This document shows positions 37,087-46,374 of a stretch of 64,000 nucleotides of DNA, piece by piece (positions within the stretch are counted from its first letter, which is position 1; each line of letters opens with the position of its first letter). A model generated the notes under the pieces. That model worked only from the letters and a program-made list of their open reading frames with translations. It made no database searches and was not told the origin of the DNA. A program made the position numbers and the translations under genes. Source of the stretch: Pseudozobellia sp. WGM2 (GTDB taxonomy: Bacteria; Bacteroidota; Bacteroidia; Flavobacteriales; Flavobacteriaceae); assembly GCF_017810075.1 (NCBI RefSeq), contig NZ_JADNYK010000005.1:389862-453861 (forward strand), read 5' to 3'.

Positions 37087-38022
37087 TTAGAAAAACCTAG
37101 GTGTAAGCACTCGCTTATATCGAGTCAAGAATTCATATCGCAACATAATTTCGAAAGATCCATCGTTAAATCTAGTACCTCCCAATTCGGTTACTTCACG
37201 GTCATAGGCCAAACCTACCATGAACTGGTCACTCAATTGAAACCCAAAGAGGGCGCTTACCGCTGCGTCCCATCTGTAAGCGGCACCTAGGGTAAACTTA
37301 TCGTTGTATAGAAAGTTTGCGGAAATATCGGCTTGTAACGGCGCACCACTAACTGCTTTTAAAAGGGCTGCTGGTTTGAATTTCCACCTCGGGTGGATAT
37401 CGAAAACATAACCTGTAATCAAGTAAAAATTCATGCGTTCTTCGGCTAAAAATGAGGTGCTCGATGAAGAATCGTCGAAATGTCTAGTTTTCAAAAAATT
37501 GGGAACCGAGAGGCCAAGGTAAAAATCATCGGTATGGTAATAGACTCCTGCTCCGAAATTTGGTGAAAACTTTCGGTCTATATTGCTTAAGCCGATTGAA
37601 GATGCCTCGTTATTATAGTTCGCCAATTTATTAAAATCAACATTCAAAAGATGAGCACTGGCCTTTACTCCAAAAGATAGTTTGGCGGTTCTTGATAGGG
37701 GTATGGTGTATGAGAAAACTCCATCAAAATAGGTTTCTTGATTGGTTCCGTTACCTATTTCATCGTTAACTATAGACAATCCGATTCCTACCCGTTCGGA
37801 GACGGGTGTATGAAAATTTAAGGTCTGGGTCTTGGGGGCTCCATCCAATCCGATCCATTGAGATCGATGTAAGCCTGCGATGCTAAATACTCCCCTAGAG
37901 CCAGCATAAGCGGGATTAACGGCCATGGTGTTATACATGTACTGTGTGTACTGAGCATCTTGCTGTGCCACTACGCCCGAGAATGAAGCAACTAGAAGAA
38001 AGGTTAATAGGAATTTTTTCAT
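37087..38022 (-). CDS. PorP/SprF family outer-membrane protein of cassette 2
   Basis: 311 residues. Signal peptide to about residue 19 (GVVAQ), then the family signature DAQYTQYMYNTMAVNPAYAG and a barrel-like strand pattern ending LTPRFF, the same last six residues as the cassette 1 copy. It shares long identical segments with that paralogue, such as HRSQWIGLDGAPKTQT against HRSQWVGLDGAPSTQT, so the pair arose by duplication. It should mediate outer-membrane export or retention of the cargo encoded 35 bases upstream. Confidence 0.92.
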   Translation of the reverse strand: MKKFLLTFLLVASFSGVVAQQDAQYTQYMYNTMAVNPAYAGSRGVFSIAGLHRSQWIGLDGAPKTQTLNFHTPVSERVGIGLSIVNDEIGNGTNQETYFDGVFSYTIPLSRTAKLSFGVKASAHLLNVDFNKLANYNNEASSIGLSNIDRKFSPNFGAGVYYHTDDFYLGLSVPNFLKTRHFDDSSSSTSFLAEERMNFYLITGYVFDIHPRWKFKPAALLKAVSGAPLQADISANFLYNDKFTLGAAYRWDAAVSALFGFQLSDQFMVGLAYDREVTELGGTRFNDGSFEIMLRYEFLTRYKRVLTPRFF

Positions 38023-38057
38023 GATATATTTATTGGGTATATAAGTAGGGTTCGTTT

Positions 38058-41000
38058 TTATCTGTTAATGTAAAGGTATCCATTTTTAACTTTGGCATCT
38101 CCGTCGATCATGTAGTCTATAGTATAGAAATACACCCCGACAGGAAGCTCTTCATTCACATTAATTGTTGCTCGGCCTGTTGAAAGCCCTCTGAATGAAT
38201 TGTTGCCATTGTCATAGCCATTTGTATCGAAGACCAACACTCCCCATCGGTTATATATACGAACCGTATTGTTCGGGAAAGATTCGATATTGGTAATTTG
38301 AAAGATACCATCATTGATTTCTGGACTAACCAAATCGGTCTCAATTTCAATATCGCAGGGTAAACCGTCGGGAGGTGTGCCCCCTTTTGAGTTACACCCG
38401 TCTAACGGGTTGGTGTTATCCGATATCTCTTGGCTATCGGAAATACGATCCCCATCGGTATCGGCATTGTCAGGATCAGTACCTAAGGCCAATTCTTCAC
38501 TGTAGGTCAATCCATCGGCATCACAGTCACTATCGCTTAATGGAGTACCATCGACAGAATCGCAGTCGTCCAACGGATCCGTGGCATCCAGCACTTCTTG
38601 ACCATCGGTAATATTATCTCCATCACTGTCAGGGTTATTGGGATCGGTACCGATACCTACTTCCTCTCCATCATTTAATCCATCATCATCGGAATCAGCA
38701 TTGTTAGGATCGGTTCCTAAATCAGCTTCTTCTTGATTTGTAAGTCCGTCGCTATCACAATCGCTTGTAGTGAGAGGGGTGCCATCTATGGAACTACAAT
38801 CATCTAATGGGTCGGTATTGTCAATATTGGCCTCTTGGCCATCACTTCTTCCATCGCCATCGGTATCAGAATTATTGGGGTCTGTGCCCAAGGCAGTTTC
38901 TTCATTGTCGGTCAGGCCATCGTTGTCGCTGTCTACTGAAATGTCTATGGTACCAGTACCTGAATTTCCAGCAACATCAATGACGGTAACATCAAGTACA
39001 GAACCGTCTGAGAATGTTGGTAAGCTTCCTGATTCAGGGGTAGCCGTTTCGATATCTAAATTCCAATTTCCGGAAGCATCTGATGTTGCAACATATGTGG
39101 CGTCTGGCGTTCCATCGGCATCGATATCAATTTCGATATTCACTATGGTGTTCGGAGCACTTTGACCCGTTAGAATCGGTGTAATATCATCCGTTGAAAA
39201 ACTATCTACTGTTGGTTCTTCGGTATCAACGGTAAAGTCAAAGTCTGCGGATGTTGGTGAGATATTACCTGCAGCGTCTGTTGTTATTGCCGTTAGTGTA
39301 TAGTCTCCATCAGGTAAAACTGTACTCGTATGGTCAAAACTCCAATTACCCAGATTGTCCGTAGTAATAGTACCTATACTTGTTCCGTTAAGGAAAAGCT
39401 CCACCTCACTGTCCGGTTCCGCAGTTCCGGTGAATATTAATGTATTGTCAGCTGTAATGTTATCTGTATCATCTGCTGAATCATCTGATAAATCTACAAT
39501 TTGGGGTGCATTTGGCGCAGCATTGTCTAAGATTACGGTCTGTTGGTCATTGGCCGGGTTTCCGGCTGTGTCCGATACATCAGCATCCACTGTGATGGGT
39601 CCGTTGGTCAAGGTCGAGATATCAGCATCGGAGGCGGTCCATGTATTACCCATTACCGTTGCCGTAGTGATAATACTATTTGTGCCATCGGATAGGGTTA
39701 CGGTAACTACTTGTCCGTCCTCGGCATCGGTCGTACCGCTTATAGTTACATCTCCATCTTCATCGGCATTAATCAAGCCATCATTTTCTATAGGTGTATC
39801 TATTACGATTATTGGAGGAGTCGTGTCATGTTCGATATCCCTAGTCGCCTGTACGGCGGGGTTGCCGCTGGTATCGCTGACATCGGCGGTCACGGTCTCG
39901 TTGTCGTCCAGTGCCTGTGCATCTGCGGGCGGAACGTTCAGGCTCCACGCGCCTGTGGCCACCGTGGCGGTATAGGTGTTGCCGTTGAGCACCACGGAAA
40001 CTATCTGTCCGTCCTCGGCATCGGTGGTTCCCGATATGGCAACGGGGCTGTCGTCCTCAAGTGCGTTGATGATATCGTCGCCCGCAATCGTATCGATGGT
40101 CAGGGCAGGAGGTACGTCGTCATGTTCGATATTTCTTGTCGCCTGTACGGCGGGGTTGCCGCTGGCATCGCTGACATCGGCGGTCACGGTCTCGTTGTCG
40201 TCCAGTGCCTGTGCATCGGCCGGCGGAACGTTCAGGCTCCACGCACCTGTGGCCACTGTGGCGGTATAGGTGTTGCCGTTGAGCACTACGGAAACTATCT
40301 GTCCGTCCTCGGCATCGGTGGTACCCGATATGGTGACGGGACTGTCGTCCTCAAGTGCGTTGATGATATCGTCGCCCGCTATCGTATCGATGGTCAGGGC
40401 AGGAGGTACGTCGTCATGTTCGATATCCCTAGTCGCCTGTACGGCGGGGTTGCCGCTGGCATCGCTGACATCCGCGGTGACGGTCTCGTTGTCGTCCAGT
40501 GCCTGTGCATCGGCGGGGGGAACGTCAAGGCTCCAGGTGCCGCTTGCCACCGTGGCGGTATAGGTGTTACCGTTGAGCACCACGGAAACTATCTGTCCGT
40601 CCTCGGCATCGGTGGTTCCCGATATGGCAACGGGACTATCGTCCTCAAGTGCGTTGATGATGTCGTCGCCCGCAATCGTATCTATTGCGATAAGCGGGGC
40701 AGTCGTATCTATAACTAGTTCATTAGTAGTGGTATCAGTCTTGTTTAGAGGCCCTAAATTGGAGGAAGCAGTAATATCGTAAGTTCCTTCACCAAGTGTA
40801 GCCGGTACATTGAGAACCCAAGTTCCATCACCGTTATCGGTCAGATTTCCATCCCCTTCGGTATAACTTGTACCATTTACCATAACTGTAAGTACGGCAT
40901 CGGAATCATGGGTTCCGGTTAAACTTGGGGTATTGTCATTAGTAGAAAGGTTATTAATGGTCGGCACGGTTAAATCTCTATAATCAACATCACCGCCAGC

Positions 41001-43109
41001 GCCTACATCTGAATCAGCATCTGGAAAGTTATCTTCTTGAGTATTGTCAAAATTTCCGTTTATATCTGAAAAATCATCAACAGTTTCACTATTACTATCT
41101 AAACCGTTTATACCTACAACTCCATTTAATGATAGTCCAGCTTCCGTAGTGTCGGTTTCACCATCATTATCCGAATCCAAGTCTAAATAATCAGGATTAT
41201 CAGCATTGTCGGTATTTACTGCAGTGAGTCCTCCGCTGTAAGCGGAATCAACACCACCATTTGAGGCAGCATCGTTATTGGGTGCAATATAGCCCGATGT
41301 CGATTGGGCTTCAATGTTGTCTGGAATACCATCATTATCACTATCAAGATCTAAATGATTCGGAATTCCGTCATCATCGAAATCATATGCATCAGGAATA
41401 CCATCATTGTTAGAGTCGGTATAATCGGTAATAGAGCCGTCTCCCATACTACCAAAATCTTGCTTGTTATCGATATAATTTTGAGTTCCATCACCATCTT
41501 CATCTCCAAAAGGGTCGTTGCCGTTGTGCTCGGCTAAATCAAGAATACCATCGTTATCATCGTCTGGGTCTTCATGGTCTTGAATACCATCATTATCGGT
41601 ATCTCTAGCATCTCTCCAATCACGATTGCCGCCTGGATTATCATCATCTGGAAAAGAACTAGCGGTTTGACCGTTATTAGTTGCCGCGTCGGGCCGATCG
41701 GTATATCCATTAGCATTCAAATCGAAATTATCATCAATACCATCTTTATCGGTGTCTGAGTTCGCGGGTATCGTATCGGCTACATTATCACCATCAGTAT
41801 CATAGGCTTCAACTGTGTCGGGTACCCCGTCGTTATCACTATCTAAATCTATAAAATCAGGAACAGAATCTGCATTGGCCTGTAAACCATCGGTATTGAT
41901 TGGGTTTATGCCACCAGAGAACTCATAGGCGTCATCCAATCCGTCAAGATCGGAATCCATTCCAAAAGGAGCGATATAACCAGTGGCATTCTGAGCTTCG
42001 ATATTGTCAGGTATGCCATCTCCATCAGAATCTAAATCTAAATGATTGGGCAGATCATCATCATCTTGACTGGCTTCATAAATATCAGGTACTCCGTCAG
42101 AATTTATATCGGTATAATCGGTTGTAGATCCATCGGCATTGGAATCGTATTGTGGTATTCCATCACCACTATTGTCTTGTGTATCTAAATAATTGGGTAG
42201 ACCGTCGCCATCGGCATCACCATTTGGGTCGTTACCATTCGATTCTACTACATCAAGTATGCCGTCGTCGTCGTCGTCGATATCAACATCATCACCGATA
42301 CCGTCACCATCTGAATCTTTGCTGCACACCGAAAACCCTGGTGTGGTAATTGCAAAGTCGTTTTGGTTCAAATCAAATACTTTCAGAAAACCGTCATCTG
42401 CGTAATTAATATATTCAACAAAATTAACATCATTGTATTCGAACATGACATTGCTTTCAGGGCCATTACTTTCTTGTACAGTACCTATTGCACTTAAATC
42501 GGGTGGCGTGTCATCCACTATTAAATTGGTAGTTACTTCTGTGGCGGTAAATCTTACTCCAGATTCGCAATTTGTTGCCAAACCTTCATTATCGGGGCCA
42601 TCAATATCATTGATAACAAATCGAAAATCATTTACAGGTATTAATGTCGTACCATCGGCCTCTAAAAAACTCAACCGGATTAGACTGAAGTTGTCAGGTA
42701 TATTTTGGGGACCTATACCATCATTAGTATGACGATAAACAATATTATCACCACTTTGAGTAAAAAAGCCTGCTTGATTGCCTGAAAGTCTTTGAGCCCT
42801 CACAAATGTTAAAGAAGGTATAGTTGGAGAAGTAGCACTAAACAAAGCATTATCAGTATTATTACCACTTATAACCCCTGTTATCGCTATATCTTCAAAG
42901 TTTTGAGCCTGCAAACCTTGAATAAAGAAGAAGAAGCCAATCAACAAAGATAAAGTTAGATTTTGTTTAGGGTTTGAAATTTCTAAACTGTGTTTCAAAG
43001 TACTGTGTTTTCTAAGTTCAGTATAAATGGTACGGTAAAATTTAGAGGTATATCTCCTGAATTTAAAAGCATATTTTAAGACCATATTACTTTTAAAGCT
43101 ATTTCTCAT
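38058..43109 (-). CDS. repeat-rich T9SS type B surface adhesin of cassette 2
   Basis: 1683 residues. The hydrophobic signal core lies at residues 51-66 with cleavage near 69 (GLQAQ), so the N-region is an unusual 50 basic residues. After a unique domain (about 70-235) come many thrombospondin-3-like calcium repeats ([16 protein letters not shown]; about 245-710). An Ig-like module follows, then three near-identical 98-residue Ig-like units and a diverged fourth (about 804-1195), and two more Ig-like domains (to about 1390). A second calcium-repeat block (about 1390-1580) precedes the sorting domain ([15 protein letters not shown] ... GYLYINR). The calcium repeats suggest a rigid stalk stabilised by seawater Ca2+. 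A TATTTTTG box (minus strand, 43176-43183) lies upstream. Confidence 0.88.
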   Translation of the reverse strand: MRNSFKSNMVLKYAFKFRRYTSKFYRTIYTELRKHSTLKHSLEISNPKQNLTLSLLIGFFFFIQGLQAQNFEDIAITGVISGNNTDNALFSATSPTIPSLTFVRAQRLSGNQAGFFTQSGDNIVYRHTNDGIGPQNIPDNFSLIRLSFLEADGTTLIPVNDFRFVINDIDGPDNEGLATNCESGVRFTATEVTTNLIVDDTPPDLSAIGTVQESNGPESNVMFEYNDVNFVEYINYADDGFLKVFDLNQNDFAITTPGFSVCSKDSDGDGIGDDVDIDDDDDGILDVVESNGNDPNGDADGDGLPNYLDTQDNSGDGIPQYDSNADGSTTDYTDINSDGVPDIYEASQDDDDLPNHLDLDSDGDGIPDNIEAQNATGYIAPFGMDSDLDGLDDAYEFSGGINPINTDGLQANADSVPDFIDLDSDNDGVPDTVEAYDTDGDNVADTIPANSDTDKDGIDDNFDLNANGYTDRPDAATNNGQTASSFPDDDNPGGNRDWRDARDTDNDGIQDHEDPDDDNDGILDLAEHNGNDPFGDEDGDGTQNYIDNKQDFGSMGDGSITDYTDSNNDGIPDAYDFDDDGIPNHLDLDSDNDGIPDNIEAQSTSGYIAPNNDAASNGGVDSAYSGGLTAVNTDNADNPDYLDLDSDNDGETDTTEAGLSLNGVVGINGLDSNSETVDDFSDINGNFDNTQEDNFPDADSDVGAGGDVDYRDLTVPTINNLSTNDNTPSLTGTHDSDAVLTVMVNGTSYTEGDGNLTDNGDGTWVLNVPATLGEGTYDITASSNLGPLNKTDTTTNELVIDTTAPLIAIDTIAGDDIINALEDDSPVAISGTTDAEDGQIVSVVLNGNTYTATVASGTWSLDVPPADAQALDDNETVTADVSDASGNPAVQATRDIEHDDVPPALTIDTIAGDDIINALEDDSPVTISGTTDAEDGQIVSVVLNGNTYTATVATGAWSLNVPPADAQALDDNETVTADVSDASGNPAVQATRNIEHDDVPPALTIDTIAGDDIINALEDDSPVAISGTTDAEDGQIVSVVLNGNTYTATVATGAWSLNVPPADAQALDDNETVTADVSDTSGNPAVQATRDIEHDTTPPIIVIDTPIENDGLINADEDGDVTISGTTDAEDGQVVTVTLSDGTNSIITTATVMGNTWTASDADISTLTNGPITVDADVSDTAGNPANDQQTVILDNAAPNAPQIVDLSDDSADDTDNITADNTLIFTGTAEPDSEVELFLNGTSIGTITTDNLGNWSFDHTSTVLPDGDYTLTAITTDAAGNISPTSADFDFTVDTEEPTVDSFSTDDITPILTGQSAPNTIVNIEIDIDADGTPDATYVATSDASGNWNLDIETATPESGSLPTFSDGSVLDVTVIDVAGNSGTGTIDISVDSDNDGLTDNEETALGTDPNNSDTDGDGRSDGQEANIDNTDPLDDCSSIDGTPLTTSDCDSDGLTNQEEADLGTDPNNADSDDDGLNDGEEVGIGTDPNNPDSDGDNITDGQEVLDATDPLDDCDSVDGTPLSDSDCDADGLTYSEELALGTDPDNADTDGDRISDSQEISDNTNPLDGCNSKGGTPPDGLPCDIEIETDLVSPEINDGIFQITNIESFPNNTVRIYNRWGVLVFDTNGYDNGNNSFRGLSTGRATINVNEELPVGVYFYTIDYMIDGDAKVKNGYLYINR
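39819..40700 (-). repeat. 294-bp in-frame tandem repeats encoding Ig-like domains (3 units)
   Basis: Three head-to-tail units of exactly 294 bp (boundaries 40700, 40406, 40112) encode 98-residue Ig-like domains that begin (P/A)-(P/L)[10 protein letters not shown]. They contain [40 protein letters not shown] and end IEHDDV. They differ at only a few residues (VAISG or [13 protein letters not shown] or TGAWSLNV). A fourth, clearly diverged unit follows downstream. A sampled line inside (39901-39960) is about two-thirds G+C, far above flanking DNA. Confidence 0.92.
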
Positions 43110-43452
43110 AGGGAAAAAATTGTTTTATAATATTACAAAAAAAGTAAGAATTGATTACCTGATATGGTGATAAATCAAAAATAGATATTGGTGTTTTTCG
43201 AATCGAACTTTTGTTGAGAAGAAAAGTAAAAGCTGATGTAAAACTAATGAAAGATGTGGTTTGTCGATTAGGTCTAGTTAATATAGGGGTTTTCAGGTGT
43301 CTCTAAATTAGACTCCTATAAAGTTTTCGATAATTTATTACCTGTTGAAAGACAACTCGCCCACTTTACCTTACCTAACAAAAAAAAACTTCAGTTACTC
43401 TTTTTTATCTGAGCTATGTAAGAATTTTATAAGTACTTTGTTATACTTAAAC
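43110..43452. other. intergenic region upstream of cassette 2, no gene seen
   Basis: 343 AT-rich bases between the CCA transferase stop and the cassette 2 start, both on the minus strand. The only candidate signal is a minus-strand TATTTTTG box at 43176-43183, which would give the adhesin mRNA a leader of about 60 bases. I found no well-placed TTG partner. There is no convincing hairpin terminator and no coding frame. Confidence 0.5.
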
Positions 43453-44865
43453 TTAGGGGATGAGGCCTAACTCCTTTGCTTTATCTAACATGAAATTTTT
43501 GGCAGCATTGTAATCATTGGGAATCTCACCCTCAAGAATAGCCTCTTTAATGGCGTCTTTGATGATGCCTATTTCACGTGAGGGTTTCAGGTTGAAAGTT
43601 TTCATAATTTCCTCACCACTTACAGGAGGTTGAAAATTTCTAATATGGTCACGTTCCTCTACTTCTTTTATTTTTTGACGTACCAACAAGAAGTTACTCT
43701 TATATTTTTTCTGTTTCTTAGAATTTTTGGTGGTAATATCCGCCTCACAAAGAGTCATTAAGTCGTCGACGTGGTCACCCGCTTCATATACTAAACGGCG
43801 AACTGCGGAATCTGTAACAAAATCTTCGGAAAGTACCTGTGGTCTTGAACTCATTAAGACCATTTTCTGAACATATTTCATCTTCTCGTTCAGCGGCATT
43901 CTAAGGCGCTTAAATAATTTATAGACCATTTTTGACCCTACAAATTCGTGACCGTGAAAAGTCCACCCGATTCGCTTGTGAAATTTTTTTGTAGGAGCTT
44001 TGCCAATATCATGTAGCAAGGCGGCCCAGCGTAGCCATAAGTTATCTGTTTCTGATGAAATATTATCGACCACCTCTAGCGTATGCCAAAAATTGTCTTT
44101 ATGTCGTTGACCTTCAATTTCTTCGATACCCTGAAGGGCGGTAAGCTCTGGTAAAATATAGGAGAGAAGCTCGGTTTTATGTAAAAGTGCTAAACCTTTT
44201 GAAGGTTTAGCACTGACCATAATTTTGTGTAGCTCATCAACAATACGCTCTTTTGATATGATTTTAATTCGGTCTTTGTGGGCCGTTATCGCTTGCAGCG
44301 ATTTTAATTCGATAGTAAAGTCTAATTGGGTGGCAAAGCGAACGGCACGCATCATTCTGAGCGGATCATCTGAATAGGTAATTCCCGGTTCGAGTGGAGT
44401 TCTAATGATTTTATTTTCTAAATCATCAATACCGTTGAAAGGGTCTAAAAGAGTTCCAAAACTTGTTTTGTTCAAAGATAGGGCAAGGGCATTAATTGTA
44501 AAATCACGTCGATTCTGATCATCTTGTAAGCTACCATTTTCTACAATGGGTTTTCTACTATCTCTATGATAACTCTCCTTTCGTGCACCAACAAACTCAA
44601 GTTCGATACCCTTATGTTTCAGCATAGCAGTACCAAAGTTTTTGAAGACCGAAACCTGGGGTTTAGTATCCAATAATGAAGCTACTTTTTGAGCCAATTC
44701 AATTCCGCTGCCCACGGCAACAACATCAATGTCTTTTGAGGTTCCACGTTTTAAGAGATGGTCTCTCACAAAGCCACCGATTACATAGCACGACACACCC
44801 AATTCTTCGGCGGCTGCAGAAATAATTTTAAAAATAGGGTTTTCTAAAGCTTCTTTATGATTCAC
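43453..44865 (-). CDS. cca: CCA tRNA nucleotidyltransferase with HD domain
   Basis: 470 residues. The N-terminal nucleotidyltransferase head has GGFVRD at 30-35 and the metal-binding DID at 45-47. RRDFTINALAL and the DPLRMMRAVRFATQL motif of the class II poly(A) polymerase/CCA family follow. A metal-dependent HD domain follows (LHDIGKAPTKKFH ... HGHEFVGS). The enzyme adds or repairs the 3' CCA of tRNAs. The start is GTG; no in-frame ATG lies close. It lies 67 bases downstream of tsaC on the same strand, so two tRNA-maturation genes sit together at the end of the sugar operon. Confidence 0.95.
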   Translation of the reverse strand: MNHKEALENPIFKIISAAAEELGVSCYVIGGFVRDHLLKRGTSKDIDVVAVGSGIELAQKVASLLDTKPQVSVFKNFGTAMLKHKGIELEFVGARKESYHRDSRKPIVENGSLQDDQNRRDFTINALALSLNKTSFGTLLDPFNGIDDLENKIIRTPLEPGITYSDDPLRMMRAVRFATQLDFTIELKSLQAITAHKDRIKIISKERIVDELHKIMVSAKPSKGLALLHKTELLSYILPELTALQGIEEIEGQRHKDNFWHTLEVVDNISSETDNLWLRWAALLHDIGKAPTKKFHKRIGWTFHGHEFVGSKMVYKLFKRLRMPLNEKMKYVQKMVLMSSRPQVLSEDFVTDSAVRRLVYEAGDHVDDLMTLCEADITTKNSKKQKKYKSNFLLVRQKIKEVEERDHIRNFQPPVSGEEIMKTFNLKPSREIGIIKDAIKEAILEGEIPNDYNAAKNFMLDKAKELGLIP

Positions 44866-44932
44866 AAAATGTGGTTTTTTCTTTAGTCAGAGGCGTAATT
44901 AAGACCCTAATTAGTCTTTTGAACTGATTTTT

Positions 44933-45505
44933 TTACTTACGAATAATTTTTACAGTTCCATCATTGCCCAATTTTATGATTGCCGATGGTACCGCATTTT
45001 CATGTTCGGGCTGCAAATTTACCACATAGTCAACACCTTTTAAAACCTCATTGGAAATTTCAGAAAAACTTTTAGGTGTTGGTGAGCCCGAAAGGTTTGC
45101 AGAAGTGGAAACGATAGGTCTTTTGAATTTATTGATAAGGTACTGGCAAAATTTGTCAGATGCCACTCTAATAGCTAAGGTATTATCGGCAGCAACTAAA
45201 TTCTTGGCAACCCCTTTGGGAGACTCATATATAATTGTCGTAGGTTTTGTAGAAAGGTCAATCAGATCATAGGCAAGCTCAGGAACTTTATCTACATGCT
45301 TTTCGAGCATAGCATCGTTAGCTACCAAACATATTAGGGCTTTGCTATCTATTCTATTTTTTAGATGATATACTTTTTTTACCGCTTCTTCATTGGTGGC
45401 GTCACAGCCAATGCCCCAGACCGTATCGGTCGGGTAAAGTATGAGTCCGCCGTTTTGAAGCACCTTAATGCAGTTGTTCAAATCATTCTTGAAATCGACA
45501 GCCAT
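44933..45505 (-). CDS. tsaC: L-threonylcarbamoyladenylate synthase (TsaC/Sua5/YrdC family)
   Basis: 190 residues, the short YrdC form without the Sua5 C-terminal domain. The GGLILYPTDTVWGIGCDA motif (19-35) and the STSANLSGSPTP motif (about 133-144) are the family's ATP and threonine binding signatures. It makes threonylcarbamoyl-AMP from threonine, bicarbonate and ATP for the t6A37 modification of ANN-decoding tRNAs, in the cytoplasm. Its ATG shares one base with the stop codon of the upstream NeuB-like gene (TAATG), which suggests translational coupling although the functions differ. Confidence 0.93.
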   Translation of the reverse strand: MAVDFKNDLNNCIKVLQNGGLILYPTDTVWGIGCDATNEEAVKKVYHLKNRIDSKALICLVANDAMLEKHVDKVPELAYDLIDLSTKPTTIIYESPKGVAKNLVAADNTLAIRVASDKFCQYLINKFKRPIVSTSANLSGSPTPKSFSEISNEVLKGVDYVVNLQPEHENAVPSAIIKLGNDGTVKIIRK

Positions 45506-46374
45506 TATTTTTGATATTTCAATTTTTCTCGCTGCACACGCTCAATATCTAAAATATCTTTCTGTTTGTAAGTGAGTGCTTCATGAGTTGCTTTAAGATC
45601 ACGACAGAGTTTTCTCAAACCCATAGGTTCTAAAGATGCAGCATGATCTGTACCTTTCCATGTTCGGTCTAATGTAAAATGTCGTTCTATGACATGGGCG
45701 CCCAAAGTGTATGCTGCCACATCAACAGCAATACCCAAGTGATGGCCCGAGAAACCAATACTCTTTACTTTTTCACCATATTTCTCTTGCAGTTTTAAAA
45801 TGTCTAAGAGACAAACATCATTAAATGGTACGGGGTAGCCAGAGGTACAGTTGTACACAACCAAGTCTTTGCTTCTACCCCTTTCACCAAAAAAACGCAC
45901 AATGTTTTCGATTTCATCTTTTGTGGTCATACCTGTAGAAATATGAATCTCACCTTGATAAAAATCACAGAGCCAACCTAACATGTCATAATTATTATTA
46001 CAAGCTGAGGGAATTTTAATGAAATCTGGGTTTAAGCCAGCTATTTCTTTTGCAGAGGTTGTTTCCCAAACCGAAGTAGAGTAGGTTATGCCTACTTCTT
46101 CACAATAGTTTTTCAATTCTTGGTGTTGGGCTACATCAAACTCTAAAAATTCTCGATGTGCACCATAGGTGCTCCCATATGAATTAATAGGGTTGGGGTG
46201 AGGGGCCTTATATTGCTCCTCAGTCAGCAATTCTTTATTGTTGCGCTTTTGAAATTTAACAGCATTCGCATTGCCGAAAATTTTGGCCATATTGATAAGT
46301 TCCTTTGCAGTCTGCATATCACCTTTATGGTTGCAACCAATTTCTGCAATAACGTAGGGTTCTTTATAAGTCAT
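45505..46374 (-). CDS. NeuB-like nonulosonic acid (sialic/KDN-type) synthase lacking a SAF domain
   Basis: 289 residues. The fold is the NeuB TIM barrel: AEIGCNHKGDM at the start, VKFQKRNNKELL, a FIKIPSACNNN strand, HISTGMTTKDEI, GFSGHHLGIA and HVIERHFTLDRTWKGTDHAASLEP. These enzymes condense phosphoenolpyruvate with a six-carbon sugar or its 6-phosphate. Typical bacterial NeuB is about 346 residues because a C-terminal SAF (antifreeze-like) domain closes over the partner subunit's active site; this protein stops after the barrel plus a short helix. It overlaps the upstream cytidylyltransferase-phosphatase gene by 11 bases. No NeuC epimerase is nearby, so mannose 6-phosphate giving KDN-9-phosphate is a plausible reaction (inferred). 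Confidence 0.8.
   Translation of the reverse strand: MTYKEPYVIAEIGCNHKGDMQTAKELINMAKIFGNANAVKFQKRNNKELLTEEQYKAPHPNPINSYGSTYGAHREFLEFDVAQHQELKNYCEEVGITYSTSVWETTSAKEIAGLNPDFIKIPSACNNNYDMLGWLCDFYQGEIHISTGMTTKDEIENIVRFFGERGRSKDLVVYNCTSGYPVPFNDVCLLDILKLQEKYGEKVKSIGFSGHHLGIAVDVAAYTLGAHVIERHFTLDRTWKGTDHAASLEPMGLRKLCRDLKATHEALTYKQKDILDIERVQREKLKYQK

Noticed and set aside
39711..40718. Long plus-strand open frames (up to 335 codons) opposite the 294-bp repeats, and similar ones at 30863-31399, 31910-32677 and 33188-33646 opposite the 213-bp array
   Set aside because: They are antisense shadows of in-frame GC-rich repeats; the translations are low-complexity Cys/Arg/Gly-rich periodic peptides with the period of the array, and match no protein family.
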